This document shows positions 8,052-15,639 of a stretch of DNA of 34,636 nucleotides, piece after piece. This stretch comes from Muribaculaceae bacterium Zag1. Lineage in GTDB: Bacteria > Bacteroidota > Bacteroidia > Bacteroidales > Muribaculaceae. Each line of letters begins with the position of its first letter. Position 1 is the first letter of the stretch. Under the pieces are notes generated by a model. That model was not told the origin of the DNA and made no database searches. It saw nothing but the letters and a program-made list of their open reading frames with translations. The position numbers and the translations under genes are program-made. The stretch lies in contig NWBJ01000024.1 of assembly GCA_002633115.1 (NCBI GenBank), positions 1 to 34,636 on the forward strand, in the 5' to 3' direction.

Positions 8052-9152
8052 ATGAAATTTAATAAGATGGAGTCGGCATTATATTGGCCAGTGTATCTAT
8101 CCATCGCATGTGTCTTGAGCCTTGGGCTTGGAACTTTGTATTGCATGGAGCCGGGCAATAATTTGTATAAGCGGCCAATGCCTAGCTTTATTCCAGGACT
8201 CTTATTCCTGGCAATTGGCGTATGGCTTGGCCTAAGGCCGTTCAGCGGAATATATTTCGGCGACACTTACAATTACGCAATGGTCTATGAGATGGGCATA
8301 GACATTGACCCAGCCTCATTGGGATGGCGCGACGAATGGCTATGGATTATGGCTATGGGATGGTGCCGAGAGGCTGGGCTGTCGGCCCATGGCTTTTTCT
8401 TGATAGTGGAATTGGCCTATATGGGTTCGACTCTTTTGGCCGCTATTAAACTGATGCCCAAGCATGTAGGGGTTGCGCTGGCGTTTGTGCTCTGTTCTGC
8501 GATGTTTTACGCTTACGGTGTGAATGGCATACGCTCCGGCCTTTCTTGCCAAATCATGGTGCTGGCTATCACATACCTTTGCAAAGGTCCAAGATTTTGG
8601 GTATTTCCGCTGATGATAGTCGCTTATTCTCTGCATCATAGCGCAGCGTTGCAGATTGCGAGTGCGCTTGGTGCATGCTACGTATTGAAAAAACCGTCTT
8701 ATGCAATGGCAGTGTGGGTTGCAGCTCTTCTCCTCTCTATCGTTTTTAGCGGCGTAATAGCCGAGGCATTGCCTTCGTTCGATTTGGATTCTCGCCTACA
8801 GACTAACGATGTGCGCGAGATTGATATGGAGCAGTTCTCTCATCAGGGCTACAGATGGGATTTCGTATTGTACAGCATGTTGCCTCTGCCTTTGATTTGG
8901 GAAGTGTGCGTAAGGCGCAAAGCCTCTAATCGCGCTTATGAAATTTTGGCAGCGACATATTGCTTGTGCAATGCCGCGTGGCTTTTGCTTATTGGGGTCC
9001 CCTACAGCAATCGCATAGGGTATCTGTCGTGGTGCATGATGCCTTTCGTGATAGCATACCCATTGCTCAATCTGACCCTTTGGCAACACCAAGACAGAGC
9101 CATCGGGCTGATCCTGTTAGGGTATTTAGTCCTTACCTTGTTTATCACATGA
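8052..9152 (+). CDS. EpsG/Wzy-like polysaccharide polymerase, multipass membrane protein
   Basis: The 366-residue protein is almost wholly hydrophobic, with about ten predicted membrane segments. EpsG-family signs are an early GLRPFSGIYFGDTYNY stretch, NGIRSGLS in the middle (the family's Arg-containing motif) and AYSLHHSAALQ shortly after. Such proteins are thought to polymerise exopolysaccharide repeat units on the periplasmic face of the inner membrane. I chose the ATG at 8052 over the in-frame TTG at 8046. It ends in an ATGA overlap with the next gene, a sign of translational coupling. No Wzx flippase is visible in the window, so any flippase must be elsewhere. Confidence 0.75.
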   Translation: MKFNKMESALYWPVYLSIACVLSLGLGTLYCMEPGNNLYKRPMPSFIPGLLFLAIGVWLGLRPFSGIYFGDTYNYAMVYEMGIDIDPASLGWRDEWLWIMAMGWCREAGLSAHGFFLIVELAYMGSTLLAAIKLMPKHVGVALAFVLCSAMFYAYGVNGIRSGLSCQIMVLAITYLCKGPRFWVFPLMIVAYSLHHSAALQIASALGACYVLKKPSYAMAVWVAALLLSIVFSGVIAEALPSFDLDSRLQTNDVREIDMEQFSHQGYRWDFVLYSMLPLPLIWEVCVRRKASNRAYEILAATYCLCNAAWLLLIGVPYSNRIGYLSWCMMPFVIAYPLLNLTLWQHQDRAIGLILLGYLVLTLFIT

Positions 9153-10315
9153 TTACTACCATGAAAAAGAAAATAATGCGGGTCTCGACGGTTGCTCTCT
9201 CGCTTGATGTGTTTTGCAGCGCCATCCTCGAGGACATGGCCAAGGAATACGACGTTGGCATCGTTGCCACGGAATCAGAATTACTGCGCGAGGTGGGTCG
9301 AAAAACCGGAGCAAGCGCCCACGCCGTAGAGATGAAGCGGCAAATCGCTCTGTGGAGCGATCTGAAAGCACTGCTGAAAATGTGGCGGCTGCTGAGGCGA
9401 GAAAAACCGCTATGCGTGCATAGCCTCACGCCCAAGGCTGGACTGATTGCAATGTTGGCCTCGTGTTTGGCCGGAGTGAAAGTGAGAGTGCATACTTTCA
9501 CCGGCTTGCTCTTTCCTACCGCTAAGGGATGGAGGCGTCAGGCTTTTCGGCTGTCAGACTGGATGATTTGCAAATGCGCAACCCATGTGATAGCCGAGGG
9601 GCAGGGAGTAAAGGATGACTTGGTCAGAGGCGTGCGTCCCAACAAAGATGTCAAGATACTAGGCAATGGCAATGTGAGGGGCGTTGACCTAAATCACTAT
9701 TCCTTAGCGGCTTTGGCCATCGGCGATGCGAGGAGGGGTAGGGTAGAGTTAGGCATCGTGGATAATGGCGTGATTTTTCTCTACGTTGGTCGTTTCAGCA
9801 TTGACAAGGGAATAAGAGAGATGCTGCAAGCCTTCAGGCTATTTTGCCAGCGAGGCCACAAGGGGATGCTTGTGATGGCTGGAAGCCGCCCTGACGAGGA
9901 CGAGATATTGGAAGGCGAAATCCGTGAAATTGCTCCGAGATGGGTGACCGTGCTGCCTTGGCAACAAGATGTGAGGTGGCTCTATGCGATGGCCGACTGC
10001 CTGGTGCTGCCGAGCCGTCGCGAGGGATTCCCTAATGTGGTGCTTGAGGCCGGCGCGATGGGACTGCCTTGCATAGTGACCGATGTCAACGGCAGCCGCG
10101 AGATAATCCATTCTGGAGTCAACGGTTATGTCGCACCAGTCAACGACTATGAGGCGATGGCTCGGCTCATGGCTGCTATTGCCTCATCGAGAAAAATGAG
10201 GAGGGACATGGGAGCCAATGCCCGAGCGGCAGTGGCTCAAAAGTTTGAGGCTAAATTTGTAAGGAATTGTCAAATGGAATTTTATGCTGAGATTCTTGAT
10301 AAAATGCAAGCATAA
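9149..10315 (+). CDS. Family 4 glycosyltransferase
   Basis: This is a cytoplasmic GT-B enzyme that transfers a sugar from a nucleotide donor to a growing lipid-linked glycan. The N-terminal half has the acceptor-side Rossmann fold with VHSLTPKAGLIAMLAS and HTFTGLLFPT. The C-terminal half has YVGRFSIDKGIREML and the donor-binding EX7E motif (REGFPNVVLEAGAMGLP), followed by DVNGSREII. The ATG at 9149 overlaps the epsG-like stop by 4 bp; ATG 9161 is an alternative. Length from 9149 is 388 residues, normal for GT4. It is the only glycosyltransferase in the window, so a full repeat unit needs enzymes encoded elsewhere. Donor and acceptor cannot be read from the sequence. Confidence 0.9.
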   Translation: MITTMKKKIMRVSTVALSLDVFCSAILEDMAKEYDVGIVATESELLREVGRKTGASAHAVEMKRQIALWSDLKALLKMWRLLRREKPLCVHSLTPKAGLIAMLASCLAGVKVRVHTFTGLLFPTAKGWRRQAFRLSDWMICKCATHVIAEGQGVKDDLVRGVRPNKDVKILGNGNVRGVDLNHYSLAALAIGDARRGRVELGIVDNGVIFLYVGRFSIDKGIREMLQAFRLFCQRGHKGMLVMAGSRPDEDEILEGEIREIAPRWVTVLPWQQDVRWLYAMADCLVLPSRREGFPNVVLEAGAMGLPCIVTDVNGSREIIHSGVNGYVAPVNDYEAMARLMAAIASSRKMRRDMGANARAAVAQKFEAKFVRNCQMEFYAEILDKMQA

Positions 10316-10890
10316 GCTGCCATGGGCCTGGAGCGTGTTGGAATGGTTCAACGGAGCCCTATGCCGTCTGCGCTATCCTGCGCTGAGTGATGATTTGAAT
10401 CCATTGCTTGAGACAGAATCGCCCAATGGCTATCGGCTCGCTCTGGCCGCAAAAGGAGGATCTGAAAGATATCTCTCAGATGCTGCTTGCAGCCAATCCG
10501 GACTATGTCAGGAATTTTCATCCTCATGGCTTTGACTATCCGACCTTGCTAAGGCTCTATAAGTCTGGCGGTTTCTTGATGATGAAGGCTACGCAAAGAG
10601 CTACGGGCCAGTTGGTGGGCTACTTTTTCTTGAGAGTATTCTGCATCGGCAAAACTTTTCAGGGTTTGTTTGTTGCTCAGCCTCATACCAGCCGTGGGGT
10701 AGGACGCAGCATGTGGAGCGCCAGCGCCACGATTTGCTCATGCCTTGGGCTGCGCATGATGGCCACGGTGGCACAGGACAATCCAGCATCGTTGCGCTCG
10801 ATGCGCCATGGCTGCCAAGTAGAATCAGAACAACCAATCGGCGGTGGATTCCTCGCCTTTGCTCTGAGCAAAAACCATATTAGTCTATGA
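10284..10890 (+). pseudogene. GNAT-family acetyltransferase, apparent single-base frameshift
   Basis: Two reading frames join into one plausible acetyltransferase. The first (from ATG 10284, overlapping the glycosyltransferase end) gives KLPWAWSVLEWFNGAL...PNGYRLALAAK. The second gives EDLKDISQMLLAANP, then FHPHGFDYPTLLRL, GQLVGYFFLRVFCIGK and the acetyl-CoA-binding PHTSRGVGRSMW. The break is at a run of four A (10451-10454, within GCAAAAGGAGG). Removing one A restores AAKEDLKDI. It may be a real mutation, a slippery site or a base-calling error. A shorter intact product from ATG 10426 or TTG 10408 is also possible but would lack the first GNAT strand. The end overlaps the next ATG (ATGA), and the position suggests sugar N- or O-acetylation. 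Confidence 0.7.
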
Positions 10891-11897
10891 GCAGACTCAT
10901 GCCGAGATTATTGACAATGATTATGGCAGTAGCGCTGGCCTGTGATGTCGCGGCGCAAGAGCACCAAATGGGCGAGACTGACTTTATGGCCTCGGCCATG
11001 GCGGGGATGCATACCTTCAGGGGCGACTATGCCAAGCTTGGGGATTTCTCCGGCACTGTGTCGAATCATTACAGCGTGGGCATTGGCAAATGGGTGGTGC
11101 CGGCATTGGGCATCAAGATAGAGGCCAGTTATGGCGATTACCGAGGCTATACCCCTTACGAGGATGATGCCTATCGCTGCGGCATGGCGATGCGCACAGC
11201 CGACGGCCAAGAGTATTGGAAGACGAAGACCCGGGTGTGGGATGCGAGCGGATGGCTGCTGTGGGACCTGACTCGCATAGCCCATCCGCGCCGAGCGAGC
11301 ATGCACCGCCTGACACTGGGCGTGGGATTGGGCATGGTGCATCATCTCAATTACCGAGGCCAGGGCATCAGTTCTAACGAACTTGCCGCCCATGCGGCCC
11401 TGCAGTACAGCCGCTTTATAGGCGATAGCAAGAGGGTGTCGGTCGATGCGCGGATATCAGCAGACTTCTATCCCAGCAGTTTTGACTTGGAGCATGGCCA
11501 ATTTGACTATCGGGCTCAGAGGGTGGACTGGGCTATTGGGGTGTCGGTGGGCGTGACTGCTTATTTCGGTCGCCGCTCTCAGCCGAGCCAACAAGGGCAA
11601 TCATCTGTAAGCGTCGAGACGCGCCCAGTGCGCGAGCGCTCAAGCAGCAAGGGCGCAACCTACCAGAATCTGAGCATAGAGCTTGACTTCGGCAGCGGCG
11701 TCAATCCCGATGTGTCGCTGCCGCCTGGCGCGATTGCCACCATGGTGCATATCGAGGGCGAGGCATCCGACCCAGCGGTTGAGCGAGCCAAGGATTGGGT
11801 GAGGAGCCACCCCCAGCTCTCTGCAGCCACAGTGCTAGTGTACGGGCCATCGCCCTCGGGAGGCAAAGTGAGGATAGACATCAATTTTATGCACTAA
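10887..11897 (+). CDS. Outer-membrane beta-barrel protein in the polysaccharide cassette
   Basis: The 336-residue product has a signal peptide (residues 1 to about 24, ending DVAAQ). The following segment of about 220 residues has alternating aromatic strands and glycines, such as HYSVGIGKWVVPALGIKIEASYGDY and VSVGVTAYFGRR (read as separate strands), typical of an eight-stranded OmpA-like barrel. A low-complexity Ser/Gln linker leads to a C-terminal domain of about 90 residues (YQNLSIELDFGSG, SHPQLSAATVLVYG) that I do not recognise with confidence; it resembles a diverged OmpA-type periplasmic domain. It overlaps the GNAT gene by 4 bp and closes the first cassette, so a role in surface-glycan export or anchoring is an inference. 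Confidence 0.7.
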   Translation: MSRLMPRLLTMIMAVALACDVAAQEHQMGETDFMASAMAGMHTFRGDYAKLGDFSGTVSNHYSVGIGKWVVPALGIKIEASYGDYRGYTPYEDDAYRCGMAMRTADGQEYWKTKTRVWDASGWLLWDLTRIAHPRRASMHRLTLGVGLGMVHHLNYRGQGISSNELAAHAALQYSRFIGDSKRVSVDARISADFYPSSFDLEHGQFDYRAQRVDWAIGVSVGVTAYFGRRSQPSQQGQSSVSVETRPVRERSSSKGATYQNLSIELDFGSGVNPDVSLPPGAIATMVHIEGEASDPAVERAKDWVRSHPQLSAATVLVYGPSPSGGKVRIDINFMH

Positions 11898-11960
11898 TCA
11901 ACATTCGCCCTGTCATAAGACGAGAATATTAACTAAATAAACCTCTAATCTGAGGAATAA

Positions 11961-11996
11961 TCGGCCAATTTTTTAACAAATATGGCCGAGTTTTTT
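11961..11996 (+). terminator. Rho-independent terminator after the first cassette
   Basis: A 7-bp stem TCGGCCA (11961-11967) / TGGCCGA (11983-11989) with an A/T-rich loop is followed by GTTTTTT. The T-tract runs into the -33 box of the next promoter. Confidence 0.7.
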
Positions 11997-12024
11997 GAAA
12001 TAAGGGAAAAATGTCGTAACTTTG
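11994..12024 (+). promoter_or_regulatory. Strong Bacteroidota-type promoter for the second cassette
   Basis: TTTG at 11994-11997 and TAACTTTG at 12017-12024 are separated by exactly 19 bp, a perfect match to the Bacteroidota consensus. The expected start near 12028 gives an unusually long leader of about 113 nt before the ATG at 12141. Confidence 0.85.
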
Positions 12025-12113
12025 CACAATGGAAACGAACCACTATGTGACAGATGCGTTTCGACTTAGAGAAAAAGACTTTTACATTAACTCAATAATC
12101 ATTTAGGCCATCT

Positions 12114-12127
12114 CCTCCTTGCGGAGG
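12114..12127 (+). promoter_or_regulatory. Small hairpin near the start of the second wza-like gene
   Basis: CCTCC-TTGC-GGAGG forms a 5-bp GC-rich stem ending 13 nt before the ATG at 12141, within the 113-nt leader. The rest of the 11898-12140 gap holds only the terminator and promoter described separately. Confidence 0.4.
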
Positions 12128-12140
12128 TGCCACTTATGCA

Positions 12141-12923
12141 ATGAAACATCTATTCTTACCCATAGCCGTTGCTGCGTTGGCTCTTTGGTCATGCTCCACG
12201 CCTAAGGATATTGTATATTTCCAAGACATCTCAAATGGCAGCGAGGTGACCGTGGAGTTGCCCGCCGATGTCAAGATACAGGCCGGCGACAAGCTGCGCA
12301 TCATCGTATCTACCCCCGACCAGAGGCTCTCTGAGATGTTCAACCTACAGACCGGTGCCATCCAGACCACCAACATCACCACTGTGGCCAACCAGATTGG
12401 CTACACTGTCCAGGCCGACGGCACTATCGACTTCCCCGAGCTTGGCAACATCCCGGTGGCCGGCCTCACCCGCGAGCAGGTTGAGGTGTACCTGCGCCAA
12501 GAGCTCATAGCTCGAGAACTCGTCACCGACCCGGTGGTAGTAGTCGACTACCTGAATATGGGCGTGTCGGTGCTGGGCGACGTCAACAATCCCGGGCGCC
12601 ACAGCATCTCTAAAGATCGCTATACCATTCTCCAAGCAATAGCCGATGCCGGTGACCTGGCCATCACTGGCGAACGCACAAATGTAAAGGTCTTCCGTCA
12701 GGAGGCTGGCGACCAAAAGGTCTACGAAGTCAACCTCTGCGACGCCCAAACACTCTATGCCTCTCCTGTTTTTTATTTGCAGCAAAACGATGTCGTGTAT
12801 GTTGAGCCCAACGATAAGCGCAAGCGCGAGGCCACTACCAACGGCAACACTCTGCTATCGTACAGTTTCTACCTCACCTGCGGGTCCTTCCTGATGTCTT
12901 TGGCGGTGCTGCTGTTCAAGTAA
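12141..12923 (+). CDS. Wza-type polysaccharide export lipoprotein (second copy)
   Basis: The 260-residue protein has a short lipoprotein signal (LALWSC, Cys18), so it is probably anchored in the outer membrane. Next come a poly-export domain (KIQAGDKLRIIV, QADGTIDFPELGNIPVAGL), an SLBB-like domain (MGVSVLGDVNNPG, ILQAIADAGDLA) and a C-terminal hydrophobic helix of about 20 residues. It shares the same order and many motifs with the copy at 5502. Codon use is more GC-rich and looks better optimised. It is followed 78 bp later by a full Wzc kinase, the expected partner for gated export of a polysaccharide. It has its own promoter and a long leader, so it can be controlled apart from the first cassette. 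Confidence 0.92.
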   Translation: MKHLFLPIAVAALALWSCSTPKDIVYFQDISNGSEVTVELPADVKIQAGDKLRIIVSTPDQRLSEMFNLQTGAIQTTNITTVANQIGYTVQADGTIDFPELGNIPVAGLTREQVEVYLRQELIARELVTDPVVVVDYLNMGVSVLGDVNNPGRHSISKDRYTILQAIADAGDLAITGERTNVKVFRQEAGDQKVYEVNLCDAQTLYASPVFYLQQNDVVYVEPNDKRKREATTNGNTLLSYSFYLTCGSFLMSLAVLLFK

Positions 12924-13001
12924 AGCGCACACGCCGCCATCATAATCTATGAATACCACAATACCACCACTTAGAGTACTTACGATTTACATAGGACAAA
13001 G

Positions 13002-15485
13002 ATGACCGAAGTCGCCGAAAAGACAATCGACAGCCAGCAAGAAGAGGAAGCTGGCCTCAACCTAAAAGATTTGCTTTATTTATGCGTCAGCAGATGGTAC
13101 TGGTTTGTGATTTCAATCATACTGTGCCTGAGCTTGGCCGTATTGTACATATTGCGCACTCCGCCCGTGTATACCCGCACGGCCTCGGTGCTGATCAAAG
13201 AGAACTCAAAGGGCAAGTCGTCGGCCAATGTGGCTGAGGCCTTTGAGGATTTTGGCATGTTCACCACAAATGTGAATCTCAGCAATGAGATGCTCACGAT
13301 GAAATCCTCATCGATTATGGAGGAGGTTGTGCGGCGCCTGAAGCTGGACTTCAACTACCAGGCCCCCGGCACATTCCACCGCATCACCCTTTACGGCACC
13401 GACCTGCCTGTCGAGGCCAATACCATCGACCTCAACAACAAGCAGGCTGCAAAATTCCGTTTGATACTCAACTCTGTCACTCGCCAAGTCGTGCTCGACG
13501 AATTTGAGCTCGACCGGGAGGAGATATACATCGACAAGCCGCTCACCGGCATGGTGCTCGACACGATCGCCACGCCCATCGGCCGCATTGTCATTACTCC
13601 CAACCCCGCCTTTGTGCCGCCAGTGCTCGTCGAGGGCGAGGAGGCCAATGCCAAGAAGCTCGAAGAGATATACGTCTACAAATCAGACCTGCATGACGCA
13701 ATTGAGAAATATTGTGATGAACTGACTGTAAGCCAAGACGATGACAAGTCTAGCGTGATCCTGCTGCGCGTCAAGGACGTGTCGATACAGCGCGGCGATG
13801 ACATACTCTCTACCCTCATCCAAGTGTACAACGAGAATTGGGTGAAGGATAAGAACCAAATCGCCGTGAGCACCTCGATGTTTATCAACGACCGTCTCGG
13901 CATCATCGAGGACGAGCTGGGCGATGTGGATAGCGATATCTCGACCTACAAGAGCCAGCACCTGATTCCCGACGTGCAAGACGTGGCCTCGATGTATATG
14001 AAGCAAGCCACCGATGCCGAGATGAGCATCACCGAACTCAACAACCAGCTGTACATGGCTCGCTACATCAGGAATTATCTGGCCAACGATGCCAATAAAT
14101 TCCAGGTGATGCCAGTATCGTCGGGCCTCAACGACAACAGCCTTGCCTCGCAAATCAACGACTACAACAACAAGCTGCTCGAGCGCAACAGCTTGGTTGC
14201 TTACAGCTCGACCAAGAACCCATTGGTAGTAGAGATGGACCGCAGCCTGAGCGAAATGCGCAGCGCTATGATCACCGCTATCGACAACCAGATTGCCGCT
14301 CTCAACACCCAGATACGCAGCCAGCAGGCAACCGCCGGCAGGGCTACGAGCCAAATCGCCAGCAATCCGGGGCAAGCCAAGTATCTGCTCTCAGTAGAGC
14401 GTCAGCAAAAGGTCAAGGAGGCCCTGTACCTCTTCCTGCTGCAAAAGCGCGAGGAGAATGAGCTGTCGCAAGCATTCACCGCCTACAACACTCGCATCAT
14501 CGACGAGCCGGGTGGCAGCAAGCGTCCCACCTCGCCCAAGAAGGCTCAGGTGCTTCTCGTAGCCTTGGTAATCGGCATCGTAATACCCGTGGCCATCATC
14601 TATCTGCAGGATATGTTCAACACTGTGGTGCGCGGCCGCAAGGACCTCGAGAAACTCTCGCTGCCGTTTGTTGGCGAAATCCCCGAGGCATCGACTATCA
14701 AGAAGAAAGAAAGCAAAATCAACCACCGCATACTTGGGCGCAACATCGGCAAGACCCAGCTCGTGCACGGCGCTGAGGCTATCGTGGTGCAAGAGGGAAG
14801 CCGTAATGTGATCAACGAGGCATTCCGCGTGGTGCGCACCAACCTGGAGTTTATGCTCGGCAAGGGCCATCACATTGTGGCTATGACCAGTGCCAACCCG
14901 GGTTCGGGCAAGACCTTCATCACCTTCAACCTCGCCGACTCGTTGGCGCTCAAGGGTCAGAAGGTGCTGTGCGTCGACCTCGACCTGCGCAAGGCTCAGC
15001 TGTCGAAATACGGCGGCCGTCCAAAGAAGGGCATTGCCGACTATCTGGCCGAGCGCACTACCGAAACGGTGCAAGACCTGATTATCCACAATGCCAGCGG
15101 CACCAAGGTCGACCTTATCCCCGTGGGCACACTCCCTCCCAACCCGACCGAGTTGCTCTTCTCGCAGCGTCTGCCCGAGTTGCTGCAAGAGCTGAAGGAG
15201 GAATACGACTATGTGTTCCTCGACTGTCCGCCTGTCGAGGTTGTGGCTGATGCGTCGATCATCAACCAGCTGGCCGACAAGACCATCTTTGTGATCCGCG
15301 CTGGTCTCTTCGACCGCTCAATGCTGCCCGAGGTAGAGAATTTCTACAAGAGCGGCAAATACAAAAACCTGTGCTTGCTGCTCAACGGCACCCAGGGTGG
15401 CTCGGGCCACTATGGCTACAAGTATGGCTACAAGTATGGCTACAAGTACGGTTACAAATACGGCTCATATACAAGCGATAAATAA
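13002..15485 (+). CDS. Wzc-type polysaccharide co-polymerase and tyrosine kinase
   Basis: This 827-residue inner-membrane protein controls chain length and export through cycles of tyrosine autophosphorylation. Helices at about 34-52 and 516-536 flank a long periplasmic region with coiled coils. The cytoplasmic BY-kinase domain has Walker A (SANPGSGKT, Lys637), Walker A' (VLCVDLDLRK, about 655-664) and Walker B (YVFLDCPP, about 737-744). EAFRVVRTNLEF lies before Walker A. The tail from about 804 is a run of GYKY repeats, the Tyr cluster that such kinases phosphorylate. Length is normal for Bacteroidota Wzc. The transcript ends at a strong terminator just after the stop. It is paralogous to the kinase-less protein at 6333. 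Confidence 0.95.
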   Translation: MTEVAEKTIDSQQEEEAGLNLKDLLYLCVSRWYWFVISIILCLSLAVLYILRTPPVYTRTASVLIKENSKGKSSANVAEAFEDFGMFTTNVNLSNEMLTMKSSSIMEEVVRRLKLDFNYQAPGTFHRITLYGTDLPVEANTIDLNNKQAAKFRLILNSVTRQVVLDEFELDREEIYIDKPLTGMVLDTIATPIGRIVITPNPAFVPPVLVEGEEANAKKLEEIYVYKSDLHDAIEKYCDELTVSQDDDKSSVILLRVKDVSIQRGDDILSTLIQVYNENWVKDKNQIAVSTSMFINDRLGIIEDELGDVDSDISTYKSQHLIPDVQDVASMYMKQATDAEMSITELNNQLYMARYIRNYLANDANKFQVMPVSSGLNDNSLASQINDYNNKLLERNSLVAYSSTKNPLVVEMDRSLSEMRSAMITAIDNQIAALNTQIRSQQATAGRATSQIASNPGQAKYLLSVERQQKVKEALYLFLLQKREENELSQAFTAYNTRIIDEPGGSKRPTSPKKAQVLLVALVIGIVIPVAIIYLQDMFNTVVRGRKDLEKLSLPFVGEIPEASTIKKKESKINHRILGRNIGKTQLVHGAEAIVVQEGSRNVINEAFRVVRTNLEFMLGKGHHIVAMTSANPGSGKTFITFNLADSLALKGQKVLCVDLDLRKAQLSKYGGRPKKGIADYLAERTTETVQDLIIHNASGTKVDLIPVGTLPPNPTELLFSQRLPELLQELKEEYDYVFLDCPPVEVVADASIINQLADKTIFVIRAGLFDRSMLPEVENFYKSGKYKNLCLLLNGTQGGSGHYGYKYGYKYGYKYGYKYGSYTSDK
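15411..15458 (+). repeat. 12-bp coding repeat for the Wzc tyrosine tail
   Basis: Three identical units TATGGCTACAAG (15411-15446) and one diverged unit TACGGTTACAAA (15447-15458) encode YGYK four times. The exact identity of three units points to recent slippage or duplication. Confidence 0.9.
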
Positions 15486-15487
15486 CG

Positions 15488-15511
15488 AAAAGGCCCATTA
15501 TGGGCCTTTTT
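15488..15511 (+). terminator. Rho-independent terminator after wzc
   Basis: A perfect 10-bp stem AAAAGGCCCA / TGGGCCTTTT with a TTA loop and T-tract starts 2 bp after the wzc stop. Confidence 0.92.
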
Positions 15512-15588
15512 GTTTAAACCATTGGTCAAAAGGGCGAATTGGCGAGACAAAAGTATGTTATTTTTTTCGCGGATTAAGAAATAATTGT

Positions 15589-15596
15589 TAACTTTG
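15589..15596 (+). promoter_or_regulatory. -7 promoter box for pfp
   Basis: TAACTTTG matches TAnnTTTG. The -33 position (15566-15569) reads TTCG within a T-run, a weak match to TTTG. The expected leader is about 40 nt. Confidence 0.65.
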
Positions 15597-15639
15597 CAAA
15601 GTAAAACGCAATATATTCTTACAAAAAGAAACTATCATA

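Noticed and set aside
15411-15458. Non-coding tandem repeat
   Set aside because: The units are 12 bp, in frame with wzc, and encode the expected Tyr-rich tail.
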